Below are positions 15,284 through 23,312 of a DNA stretch of 46,654 nt, piece after piece. The notes below the pieces were generated by a model that did no database searches, had not been told where the DNA came from, and saw nothing but the letters and a program-made list of their open reading frames with translations. The DNA comes from Bacteroidales bacterium. Lineage in GTDB: Bacteria; Bacteroidota; Bacteroidia; Bacteroidales; UBA932. Numbering within the stretch: position 1 is the stretch's first letter; each line of letters begins with the position of its first letter. A program made the translations under genes and the position numbers. The stretch is from assembly GCA_024401745.1 (NCBI GenBank), contig JAKSKK010000015.1, forward strand, positions 1-46,654, read 5' to 3'.

Positions 15284-16481
15284 TCAGGCCAAGGATCTTG
15301 GCACGGCTGAGAAGGCAGTCTCCTATGGAGGCGGCCTTTCTTCCTAATGTGGAGAGGTGGATCTTTGTGTCGGAGTTCACGCGGGAGAGCGAGAGTCTGT
15401 TGACGGCGGTCTTGATGGGGAGCCTGAGGTAGTCCTTGCCCACGATGAGGCGTCCGCCAATGATTACGAGGCCGGGATTGAAGATGTTGATGACTCCGGC
15501 AATGCCTCGTCCGAGGGTCTCGCCAATCTCGCCGATGCAGTCGATGGCGAGCACGTCCTCCTCTCTGATGGCCTGCAGGATGTCCTCCAGCTCAACGTCT
15601 CCGTTCTCTTTGTAAATCTTTGAAAGTGAAGACCTTTTGCCCTCGCGAAGCTTCTCGATGACCATGCGGTGCAGGGCCGATCCGGACGCGCCGGTCTCAA
15701 GGCAGCCCACCTTTCCGCAGCGGCAGATTATGTTGTTGTCGAGCAGGGGGAAGTGCCCTATCTCGCCTGAGAATCCTGACTTTCCGTAGTACAGGTTGCC
15801 GTCGAGTATGAGGCCCATTCCAAGGCCCCAGCTGAGGTTCACGAAGATGAAGTCCTTGCCTGCCTCGGGGCCGAGAGTCATGTACTCGCCGTAGGTCATG
15901 GCCCTGGAGTCGTTCTCGATGCTCACTGGAACGCCAAGCTCCCTGGTGAAGGCGGCGGTGAGGGGAATGTCCTCGGAAACGAAGTAGCTGAGCGAGTAGC
16001 CCTTCTCGGGATTGACTCGTCCGCTGAGGCTGACGCCTATTCCGAGCACCTTGTCCCATGATATGCCTATGCCCGTCACCTCGTCCTTTATGACCTTGCA
16101 GATGTTCCTGAATGACTCCTCGCTGGCCTCGAGCACGAATTCGATGTCCTGGATGAAGTGGATCATCTCGCCCTTGAAGTTGCATACCGCAAGATGCACG
16201 TGCCTGCGCGCAACGTCCACACCCACGAAGTAGCCGGCGTCAGGGTTGAGGCCGTAGATGTTCGGCCTGCGTCCGCCGGAGGTGCCTATCTTACCCTCAT
16301 CCTGGAGGAATCCTTCCTCGATGAGCTCACCAACGAACTTGGTTGTGGTAGGTACGCTCAGTCCGAGAGATTTGCTGAAATCGGCGATGCTGTGCGTGTT
16401 GTTCACGATGCACAGGCGGATTATCTCACGCTTGGTCGTGGCATTCTTCGAGGAGGTGTCGTCAAGAAATGATTTAGGCAT
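15279..16481 (-). CDS. ROK-family transcriptional regulator
   Basis: A sugar-responsive repressor of the NagC/XylR type, 400 residues. The N-terminal winged helix-turn-helix spans about residues 15-75 (KREIIRLCIVNNTHSIADF, LSVPTTTKFVGEL). The C-terminal ROK sugar-kinase-like domain includes GIGVSLSGRV, SGEIGHFPLL and the zinc-binding CRCGKVGCLE. Whether it still has kinase activity is unknown. It is transcribed away from the sensor/trkH operon, and the two promoters lie side by side at 16508-16536, so it may control itself and that operon. Its sugar ligand cannot be read from the sequence; the arabinose genes at the window start are 13 kb away. Confidence 0.9.
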   Translation of the reverse strand: MPKSFLDDTSSKNATTKREIIRLCIVNNTHSIADFSKSLGLSVPTTTKFVGELIEEGFLQDEGKIGTSGGRRPNIYGLNPDAGYFVGVDVARRHVHLAVCNFKGEMIHFIQDIEFVLEASEESFRNICKVIKDEVTGIGISWDKVLGIGVSLSGRVNPEKGYSLSYFVSEDIPLTAAFTRELGVPVSIENDSRAMTYGEYMTLGPEAGKDFIFVNLSWGLGMGLILDGNLYYGKSGFSGEIGHFPLLDNNIICRCGKVGCLETGASGSALHRMVIEKLREGKRSSLSKIYKENGDVELEDILQAIREEDVLAIDCIGEIGETLGRGIAGVINIFNPGLVIIGGRLIVGKDYLRLPIKTAVNRLSLSRVNSDTKIHLSTLGRKAASIGDCLLSRAKILGLM

Positions 16482-16507
16482 GGCACGTAGATTAAGGGGT
16501 GTGATTA

Positions 16508-16515
16508 CAAAAATA
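16508..16515 (-). promoter_or_regulatory. Promoter -7 element (TATTTTTG) of the ROK gene
   Basis: Exact match on the minus strand, 27 bases before ATG 16481. Its upstream -33 region coincides with the opposing -7 box at 16529. Confidence 0.65.
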
Positions 16516-16528
16516 TGAAAATAATTTC

Positions 16529-16536
16529 TATATTTG
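16529..16536 (+). promoter_or_regulatory. Promoter -7 element (TATATTTG) of the sensor-trkH operon
   Basis: Exact match 30 bases before ATG 16566, followed by a very AT-rich leader. The back-to-back arrangement with the ROK promoter means one bound regulator could block both. Confidence 0.68.
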
Positions 16537-16565
16537 TAAATATTTTTAAATAATTTTTAAAATTC

Positions 16566-17396
16566 ATGAATATCAGAAAATCGGCTGACAAAATCCGCAA
16601 TCCGCACCTCTCGATGCGGGCCAAGCTCACGCTGAGCCTGATGAGCATCGCTGCCATATTGCTGATATCCTGCATCATATCGTACATCGAGTACAGCAGC
16701 ATGACCAACTACGTGTCCGGTCTTGTGGCCGACGACATCAGCAGCATCAACGAGGCGCGCAAGCTTGCCGACATGAGCAACAGCTACAATCTGCAGATGC
16801 TCGCCGTGATAGGCGACGAGACTTCGACCAGCCTTCCTGATTTCGACGACAACTATTTCCTCTCGCACTGCGACCTCCTCCGCACCTCCCTCGCTTCAGA
16901 GGACGTGCGCAACCAGGCGGACTCCGTGATGTACGCATATTCCGCATACATGCTCACCTCGCTCGAGGCCGACAATGTGCTGATGTCTGACTTCATCGAC
17001 TCGCGTTCATGGTACTTCGAGCGCCTGCAGCCCCGTTTCCAGCGCCTGCAGAACGACATCGACAAGCTCTCCAATGCCATCTACGCCGACCTTACGGCCA
17101 ACTCTGCTACCTTCGAGAGAGGCTTCTACCGCAGCGCGATACCCGGCCTTGTGGCCGTGGGAGTGGGAATCCTCCTCGTGTTCATGCTCATGTTCTTTAT
17201 CAACGCGTACTACGTCACTCCTCTCACGAAGATGCTCGACGCACTCAATACCTACAGGAGTAACGACAAGAAATACACCTACACTTTCGAGGGCGACGAC
17301 GAGCTCCGCGAACTTAACGACGGCATAGCTGACGTGACTTCCGAGAACCAGGACCTCCGCCGCCGCATAACAGCACTCAGGAACAAGGAACAATGA
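16566..17396 (+). CDS. Sensor-like membrane protein without output domain
   Basis: A 276-residue protein with a short cytoplasmic N-terminus, a first membrane segment (about 22-42, SLMSIAAILLISCIISYIEY), a periplasmic helical domain of some 140 residues and a second membrane segment (about 192-215). The C-terminal tail of about 60 residues looks like a HAMP-type linker running into a coiled coil (YYVTPLTKMLDALN, ENQDLRRRITALRN). This is the layout of a four-helix-bundle sensor of histidine kinases or chemoreceptors, but it stops before any kinase or signalling domain. The stop overlaps trkH (ATGA), so it may sense or modulate K+ uptake. No frameshifted kinase remnant follows. Function is inferred only from layout and context. 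Confidence 0.75.
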   Translation: MNIRKSADKIRNPHLSMRAKLTLSLMSIAAILLISCIISYIEYSSMTNYVSGLVADDISSINEARKLADMSNSYNLQMLAVIGDETSTSLPDFDDNYFLSHCDLLRTSLASEDVRNQADSVMYAYSAYMLTSLEADNVLMSDFIDSRSWYFERLQPRFQRLQNDIDKLSNAIYADLTANSATFERGFYRSAIPGLVAVGVGILLVFMLMFFINAYYVTPLTKMLDALNTYRSNDKKYTYTFEGDDELRELNDGIADVTSENQDLRRRITALRNKEQ

Positions 17397-18847
17397 ACTG
17401 GAAAGGGATCAGCCGCAACATCGGATACGCGCTCCTCGTGAGTGCGCTGTTCATGCTGATATCCACCGTCGTGGCCATCTGCAACGGGCACGACAGCGCC
17501 CTTGCCGCGCTCAGCATCTCCTTCGTGATAACCTTCATCGTAGGAATCTTTCCCTTCATCTTCGTACGCAAGACCTCAGCCATAACGCTTAAGGAGGGCT
17601 TCATCATAATCACCCTGTCATGGCTGCTGTCGTTCGTGTTCGGCATGCTGCCGTACGCGCTCTGGGGCGGCCCGTTCACCCTCACGAATGCATGGTTCGA
17701 GAGTGTCAGCGGCTTCACGACCACCGGCGCGACTATACTCGAGGACGTGGAGGCTCTGCCGAAGAGCCTGCTCTTCTGGAGAAGCAGCACCCATTTCATC
17801 GGAGGCCTTGGAGTAGTGGTGTTCCTGCTGCTCATCATCCCCGGTGCAAACCAGATGAAGATGCGCCTCGCCAACATGGAACTCAGCACGCTCAGCAAGG
17901 GTGGATACTCTGCCCGCAGCGGCAGGACGGCCTATATCTTCGCCTACGTTTACCTTGGAATATTCACTCTGGCGGCAATCTCGTATGCGCTTGCCGGCAT
18001 GCCCGTTTTCGATGCGGTCTGCCATGCGATGAGCGTATGCGCCACCGGCGGATTCAGTACCCGCAACGCCTCGATCGTGGCCTTCGACTCCCGTCTGATA
18101 GAGCTGCTGACCATGATATTCATGGTGCTGGCTTCGGTGCATTTCGGGCTGGTATTCCTGGCGATTGTAAACCGCTCGCTGAAGCCGCTCAAGAACCCCG
18201 TGCTGCGTTTCTACCTCGGCACTCTGCTCGTGGTGACCATCGTCGTGGGCATGAGCCTCAAGTTCACGGGCGATGTGGCCAACTGGGGCGGCGCAATGTG
18301 GCAGTCGGCATTCCAGACCATCAGCGTTGCATCTACCACAGGCTTCGCCATTGCCGACAACAGCAGCTGGACGTTGCTGCCTAACTTCCTGCTCCTCCTT
18401 GTGGGCATGATGTGCGGCTGCGCCGGAAGCACTACGGGAGGCCTTAAGGCCGACCGCGTGCTGGTGCTCTGCAAGGCCATTTCCTGCAGGGTGGGCCGTG
18501 TGCTGCATCCCAATGTGGTCAACGAGGTGAAGCTCGGCAGCCGTGTACTCAAGGACGACGACGTGGCTCCGCACATACTCTACATCTGCCTGTACGGCCT
18601 GATACTCATAGTTTCGATTATCCTTTCCCTTGCGTTCGGCGTCAACAACCACAGCGCCTTCGCTGCCTCGCTGTGCTCGCTCGGTAACGTAGGCCCCGCG
18701 ATAGGGGAGCTCGGCTTTATGGGCAATTTCAACTCTGTGCCCGTTGCAGCCAAGATCCTTTACACTGCCGACATGTTCCTTGGCCGCGTGGAGATCTATC
18801 CTGTGCTTGCGGTGATAGCAATGGTATTTGACCGCAGACGCAGATAA
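17393..18847 (+). CDS. trkH: TrkH-family potassium uptake protein
   Basis: Membrane-embedded K+ channel/transporter subunit of 484 residues. All four pore loops with a filter glycine are visible: SGFTTTGAT near residue 107, CATGGFSTRNAS near 221, VASTTGFAIAD near 313 and LGNVGPAIGELG near 432, with the expected pairs of membrane helices between them. Such proteins need a cytoplasmic TrkA/KtrA partner, and none is adjacent. The neighbour upstream, overlapping by four bases, is the sensor-like protein instead. The downstream helicase start overlaps the stop by one base. Confidence 0.92.
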   Translation: MNWKGISRNIGYALLVSALFMLISTVVAICNGHDSALAALSISFVITFIVGIFPFIFVRKTSAITLKEGFIIITLSWLLSFVFGMLPYALWGGPFTLTNAWFESVSGFTTTGATILEDVEALPKSLLFWRSSTHFIGGLGVVVFLLLIIPGANQMKMRLANMELSTLSKGGYSARSGRTAYIFAYVYLGIFTLAAISYALAGMPVFDAVCHAMSVCATGGFSTRNASIVAFDSRLIELLTMIFMVLASVHFGLVFLAIVNRSLKPLKNPVLRFYLGTLLVVTIVVGMSLKFTGDVANWGGAMWQSAFQTISVASTTGFAIADNSSWTLLPNFLLLLVGMMCGCAGSTTGGLKADRVLVLCKAISCRVGRVLHPNVVNEVKLGSRVLKDDDVAPHILYICLYGLILIVSIILSLAFGVNNHSAFAASLCSLGNVGPAIGELGFMGNFNSVPVAAKILYTADMFLGRVEIYPVLAVIAMVFDRRRR

Positions 18848-20274
18848 TGGACCGCAGCACTTTCCTATACAAGACTTTCCTGGAGCATTTCAGCGTGGAG
18901 CCTACTCCATGCCAGGACAGGCTTTTCCATACCGTGGCTGACTTTGCCGTAGGCGACGATGCCGACATCCTGGTGGTGAACGGCTATGCCGGAACGGGCA
19001 AGACCACGGCCATGGCTGCGGTGATCAACGCTTTCAGGGAGCTCAAGACGCGTTCCATCCTGCTGGCGCCCACCGGCCGTTCGGCCAAGGTGTTCAGCGG
19101 CATCGCTGGCCTGCCGGCATACACTATACACAAGCACATATACAGGCAGAAGTCGGTGGGTGCCGACGGCTTCGGGCAGTTCAGCCTGGCCCCCAACAAG
19201 GCCAAGGGTGCTCTCTTTGTGGTCGATGAGGTGTCGCTCATAGGCATCGAGGCCGCAGAGAGGCAGAGCAGCTCGCTCTTCGGCACAGGCAACCTGCTCG
19301 AGGACCTCGTGACCTTCGTGCGCAGCGGTGCTGACTGCCGGCTCATTCTCATAGGCGATTCCGCCCAGCTGCCACCAGTGGGCATGGACGAGTCACCTGC
19401 GCTGTCGCCCGACTTCATGGACGGATTTGGCGGCGTGATGTACGCTGAAATGAGCTCTGTAGTGCGTCAGGCGCAGGATTCTGGCATACTCCGCAACGCC
19501 ACCGCCATGCGCGAGCTCATCTCGTCAGCCGACCCCTGCGACACCGTCGAGGGGCTGCATATCGAGACCTCCGACGACGTGTGCCGCGTGAGCGGTTCCG
19601 AGCTCATAGAGACCCTCTCCGACGCATACGGCCGCTACGGAGAAGACGACACCATAGTCCTCTCACGCTCGAACAAGAGAGCCATCAGGTACAACCTCGG
19701 CATACGCTCCACCGTGCAGTTCAAGGAGGAGCGCCTGGTGCGTGGAGACAAGCTGATGATAGTCAAGAACTGCTACCAGTTCGTGGAGAACGCCGAAGGC
19801 CTTGACTACATAGCCAACGGAGACATAGCCAAGCTGGTGAAGATCAGTAACTTCGAAGACCGCTACGGCCTGCATTTCGCCGACGCGCGCCTCTGCTTCG
19901 AGGACTATGACGACCAGGAGATAGACGCAAAGGTGTGCCTCGACACGCTGGAGAGCGAGGCCGCATCGCTCACATACGAACAGCAGAACGCGCTGTATCA
20001 GGGCGTGAACGCCGACTATGACTACATCATCGGCAAGAAGAAACGCTACGAGATGGTGCGGGAAGACAAATACTACAATGCCCTGCAGCTGAAATACGCC
20101 CAGGCCATAACCTGTCACAAGAGCCAGGGTGGCCAGTGGAAGTGCGTGTTCATCGACTGCCCGTTCTGGCAGCAGGAGCAGACCCTCGACGACATTAAGT
20201 GGCTCTACACGGCGTTCACCCGTGCCACTGAGAAGATATACCTTGTAAATTTCAACGACCGGTTCTTCAAATGA
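18847..20274 (+). CDS. RecD-like superfamily 1 DNA helicase
   Basis: ATP-dependent DNA helicase of 475 residues. Visible motifs are Walker A GYAGTGKTT (about residue 46), a Q-rich region ahead of it, motif Ia APTGRSAKVF, Walker B FVVDEVS, motif III IGDSAQLPPVG, and in the C-terminal UvrD_C_2 half ITCHKSQGGQW and YTAFTRATEKIYLV (motifs V-VI). It is shorter than RecD2 and lacks an obvious N-terminal HhH region and nuclease domain. It resembles the stand-alone helicases often labelled ATP-dependent endonuclease in Bacteroidetes. It overlaps trkH by one base and the peptidase by four, so it is translated with unrelated membrane and peptidase genes. Confidence 0.88.
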   Translation: MDRSTFLYKTFLEHFSVEPTPCQDRLFHTVADFAVGDDADILVVNGYAGTGKTTAMAAVINAFRELKTRSILLAPTGRSAKVFSGIAGLPAYTIHKHIYRQKSVGADGFGQFSLAPNKAKGALFVVDEVSLIGIEAAERQSSSLFGTGNLLEDLVTFVRSGADCRLILIGDSAQLPPVGMDESPALSPDFMDGFGGVMYAEMSSVVRQAQDSGILRNATAMRELISSADPCDTVEGLHIETSDDVCRVSGSELIETLSDAYGRYGEDDTIVLSRSNKRAIRYNLGIRSTVQFKEERLVRGDKLMIVKNCYQFVENAEGLDYIANGDIAKLVKISNFEDRYGLHFADARLCFEDYDDQEIDAKVCLDTLESEAASLTYEQQNALYQGVNADYDYIIGKKKRYEMVREDKYYNALQLKYAQAITCHKSQGGQWKCVFIDCPFWQQEQTLDDIKWLYTAFTRATEKIYLVNFNDRFFK

Positions 20275-22106
20275 TAAAGAGATTCATCATAGCGGCAGCA
20301 TCTGTACTGCTGGCAATCGCGGCATACGCCGAAGACATGAACGTGACCGCTTCTCCCGACGGGCTGAAGCAGGCTTTCACCAGGGGCAACGACCTCTGGG
20401 TAAGCAGCAATGGCGTTGAGACCAGGCTCACCTCCGACGGTTCTGACCTCATCCTGAACGGCTATGCATCGTGGGTGTACTACGAGGAGATATTCGGCCG
20501 TGCATCGAAGTACAAGGCCTTCTGGTGGAGCCCCGATTCGAGGAAGATAGCATTCTACCGCTTCGACAACACCAGCGTGCCCATGTTCCCCATATATTCG
20601 CCTTTCGGGCAGGACGGCTCGCTCAGCCTCACACGCTATCCCAAGGCAGGGGAGCCCAACCCGGGCGTGCGCATAGGCATTGCCGACATCGCCACCGGCA
20701 GGATAACCTGGGCCGACTTTCCGGAGGATCCCGACCAGTATTTCGGTACGCCCTTCTGGGGGAACGACAGCGCCGAACTCTTCGTTCCGCGTGAGCCCCG
20801 CCGCCAGAGCCAGCTCGACCTCTACAGCATCAGCGTGGCCGATGGCTCGAAGCAGCTGCGCTACCACGAGGTGTATCCCACCTGGATCGACTGGATCGAC
20901 GAGGTCCTGTTCACTGACAAGGGCCTGTACATGGCCCGCGACTTCCAGACAGGATGGCAGCAGATTTACTTCCTGAGCTACGACGGAAAGACCTTCAAGC
21001 GCCTCACCGACGGCAGGAACTGGGGCATCCAGCTGCTCAAGGTCGACGAGAAGAAGGGCGACGTGTGGTTCGTTGCGAAGCGTGATTCCCGCCTGCATCC
21101 CACCGTGTACAAGGTGAACAGGAAAGGCGTCGTAACTGCACTCACCGACCCTGAACTTTGGGCCGACTTCGTCGGGTTCGCTCCCGACGGAAAGAGCTTC
21201 ACCGCCCGCGTGTCCAATGCCAGAACACCTTGGAAGACAGTGAAATACAGAGCCGACAGATATGGCGTTCTAGGCGTCGAGAAGCCCGCTGATGAAGTGG
21301 ACATGGCAAATACTCCGCTCCCGCAGCAGATAATGATACAGCACGACGGATTCGACCTCTATGGCCTCATCACATACCCGAAGGGCTTCGACCCTTCGAA
21401 GAAGTATCCGGTGATAATGGAGGTCTACGGCGGCCCCGGAACCGCATACGTGCGCGACCGCTGGAACGACCGCGACGCATCCAACCGCTGGGCATGGGAG
21501 AACGACGTGATATGGATGTGCGTCGACCCTCGCTCGAGTGGCGAGAATGGCCGCGAGGGCATGGACCAGGCCTTCCGCCAGATGACCGTGATCGAGCTCG
21601 AGGACTACATCGCCTGGGCTGAATACATGCAGAGCCTGCCATACGTGAAGGGCGACCGCATAGGTGTTGACGGATTCTCCTTCGGCGGCACTACCACCAG
21701 CATGCTCGTCATGCGCTATCCCGAGTATTTCCACTGCGGCATTGCCGGCGGAGGTGTGTACGACTGGACCCTGTACGATTCGGCATACACCGAGCGCTTC
21801 ATGGACACTCCTCAGGCCAATCCCGGCGGATATGAACGGGCGACGGTGCTGAACTACGTCCCTGGATGCTCGCTGTGCCGCGACGGGGGTGAGCCCCGCG
21901 GCTATCTGAAGCTGACTCACGGCACAGGCGACGACAACGTGCACTTCCAGAACACGCTTCAGTTCATCGATGCCCTGCAGAGGAACAACTGCGACTTCGA
22001 CATGATGATATACCCTGACGGAATGCACGGATACCGCGGCCATCAGCATCTCCACGACGTGGATGACGCTGCCAAGTTCTGGACAAGGTATCTGCTTGAC
22101 AAATAG
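20271..22106 (+). CDS. Dipeptidyl peptidase IV-type S9 serine peptidase, secreted
   Basis: Periplasmic or surface exopeptidase predicted to cleave X-Pro or X-Ala dipeptides from peptide N-termini. A signal peptide covers about residues 1-20 (FIIAAASVLLAIAAYA). The beta-propeller holds WVYYEEIFGR with the Glu pair that binds the substrate amino group. The alpha/beta-hydrolase domain carries S470 in GFSFGG, D554 in GTGDDNVHFQ and H586 in GMHGYRG. At 611 residues it is about 100 shorter than classical DPP-IV, with a trimmed propeller, but every catalytic element is present. It closes the operon that begins at 16566, and one base separates its stop from that of the facing methyltransferase gene. 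Confidence 0.9.
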   Translation: MIKRFIIAAASVLLAIAAYAEDMNVTASPDGLKQAFTRGNDLWVSSNGVETRLTSDGSDLILNGYASWVYYEEIFGRASKYKAFWWSPDSRKIAFYRFDNTSVPMFPIYSPFGQDGSLSLTRYPKAGEPNPGVRIGIADIATGRITWADFPEDPDQYFGTPFWGNDSAELFVPREPRRQSQLDLYSISVADGSKQLRYHEVYPTWIDWIDEVLFTDKGLYMARDFQTGWQQIYFLSYDGKTFKRLTDGRNWGIQLLKVDEKKGDVWFVAKRDSRLHPTVYKVNRKGVVTALTDPELWADFVGFAPDGKSFTARVSNARTPWKTVKYRADRYGVLGVEKPADEVDMANTPLPQQIMIQHDGFDLYGLITYPKGFDPSKKYPVIMEVYGGPGTAYVRDRWNDRDASNRWAWENDVIWMCVDPRSSGENGREGMDQAFRQMTVIELEDYIAWAEYMQSLPYVKGDRIGVDGFSFGGTTTSMLVMRYPEYFHCGIAGGGVYDWTLYDSAYTERFMDTPQANPGGYERATVLNYVPGCSLCRDGGEPRGYLKLTHGTGDDNVHFQNTLQFIDALQRNNCDFDMMIYPDGMHGYRGHQHLHDVDDAAKFWTRYLLDK

Positions 22107-22107
22107 A

Positions 22108-23226
22108 CTATTGCACTTTCCTGCAGGCTATGAGCCAACGGCTCTGGCCCGCTGTGCATCCGAATATGTGCGTTCCGTCGTTCGACGGGGCGCACTTCAG
22201 TTTTGCCTTCAGCTGCTCGCTGGTCATGGGGATGTTCCTGGCGCTGACGTCGGCCTTCGGCCATGCCTTTCCGTAGTCCTTGAGCATGGCTCCTGACATC
22301 TGCTCGGCGCGAAGGATGCGGAAGGTCCTGAAGAATGGAGCGGCGCCTTCCGGAAGGGCTTCCTTTCCTGTATAGAGATGCGTGAAAGGTGCAAGCTTGC
22401 CTAGTCCCCAGAGCCGGCAGGGGAGCCGGAATGCTCCGGCCTTGAGAAGCGCTGCGCAGGGTTCGAAGAGGTAGCTGCCTTCCGTTAGCTGCTCTGCCGC
22501 CGTGGCCTGGGCGCTGTTCTCGTCGGCGGGGCTGAACGTGAGCGATGCCCCGCAGTCCAGTACATGGACGTGTATGCGGTAGGGCCTGTCGTTGCCTTTT
22601 CTCAGGATGCAGAGGAGCTCCTTCACTTCTCCCTGCAGGCTTACCACATGCACATCCTCGAGCTCGCTGCCGAGCCTTCTGGCGATGAGTGAGATGTCGG
22701 CCATGGGCGAGAGCTTGAGCATGATCCTCGAGGTCTTCTGCCATAATGCCGGCAGAAGAGTGAGCACGTCGGGAGTGCAGTCCTCGAGCAGGAATACCTT
22801 GCGGCCTGCGTTGTCTCTTCTGGCAGGGTCAAGGTAAATCCAGTCAAGTTCGGGAAGACCCGCTATGAGAGCTTCGTCGGTATGTGCGCAGCTGGCCTGT
22901 ATGTTGCTGATTCCCAGCTTGATGAAGTTGCTCTGCGCGGCTGCTGCCAGCTCGGGGTTCTGCTCGAAGTAGAGCACCTTCCCGGCCACCTGCGAGAAGG
23001 CCCAGCAGTCGGCGCCTATGCCTCCCGTGAGGTCGGCGATGGAGGCGGGGGAGCCAAGGAGGCCGGCCTTGAAGCGGGCGGTCGCCTCGGACGAGCATTG
23101 CTCGAGGCAGAGGTCCGACGGCAGGGTGAGCCCTGGCACCTCTGCCCATAAGGGCAGCTTCTCCTGGAGCTTCCGGGAGCGCCTGCTCTCAACCTGCTGC
23201 AATATTTCTGCAAAACTCTGCTTCAT
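22108..23226 (-). CDS. SAM-dependent methyltransferase, PG_1098-like, THUMP-like domain
   Basis: Class I methyltransferase of 372 residues, resembling the Porphyromonas PG_1098 family with a C-terminal THUMP-like domain. SAM-binding motif I is IADLTGGIGADCWAFS (about residue 62), the acidic end of the next strand is YFEQNPE, and the catalytic-site motif is LDWIYLDPARRD (about residue 129). The remaining 200 residues form the family's ferredoxin-like and THUMP-like parts. An RNA substrate is likely from the domain type, but neither the base nor the RNA is known. It has its own promoter divergent from the phosphohexomutase gene with a very short leader. Confidence 0.82.
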   Translation of the reverse strand: MKQSFAEILQQVESRRSRKLQEKLPLWAEVPGLTLPSDLCLEQCSSEATARFKAGLLGSPASIADLTGGIGADCWAFSQVAGKVLYFEQNPELAAAAQSNFIKLGISNIQASCAHTDEALIAGLPELDWIYLDPARRDNAGRKVFLLEDCTPDVLTLLPALWQKTSRIMLKLSPMADISLIARRLGSELEDVHVVSLQGEVKELLCILRKGNDRPYRIHVHVLDCGASLTFSPADENSAQATAAEQLTEGSYLFEPCAALLKAGAFRLPCRLWGLGKLAPFTHLYTGKEALPEGAAPFFRTFRILRAEQMSGAMLKDYGKAWPKADVSARNIPMTSEQLKAKLKCAPSNDGTHIFGCTAGQSRWLIACRKVQ

Positions 23227-23234
23227 TTCAGTTG

Positions 23235-23242
23235 CAAAATTA
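23235..23242 (-). promoter_or_regulatory. Promoter -7 element (TAATTTTG) of the methyltransferase gene
   Basis: Exact minus-strand match ending nine bases before ATG 23226, so the leader is only a few bases. Its distal end is overlapped by the inverted repeat at 23241-23266. Confidence 0.6.
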
Positions 23243-23266
23243 AGGAATATCCGTAGAAATTCCTTA
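23241..23266. promoter_or_regulatory. Perfect 8-bp inverted repeat touching two divergent promoters
   Basis: TAAGGAAT (23241-23248) and ATTCCTTA (23259-23266) are separated by 10 bases. The left arm shares two bases with the minus -7 box and the right arm two with the plus -7 box, a good position for a dimeric regulator acting on both genes. Confidence 0.5.
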
Positions 23267-23272
23267 TATTTG
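23265..23272 (+). promoter_or_regulatory. Promoter -7 element (TATATTTG) of the phosphohexomutase gene
   Basis: Exact match 40 bases before ATG 23313. The following bases (AAGATTATA, then TTCGAC) are nearly the same as those after the gyrB promoter at 30950. Confidence 0.68.
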
Positions 23273-23312
23273 AAAGATTATAGTTCGACTGAAACCAAAC
23301 ACATATACAATA

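Noticed and set aside
17618-18652. Antisense frame of 344 codons opposite trkH
   Set aside because: Its composition is typical of the complement of a GC-rich gene and it has no start context, motif or promoter, while trkH has all family motifs.
20271-22106. Short DPP-IV as a truncated pseudogene
   Set aside because: Signal peptide, Glu pair and the complete Ser-Asp-His triad are present in one frame; only the propeller is smaller.
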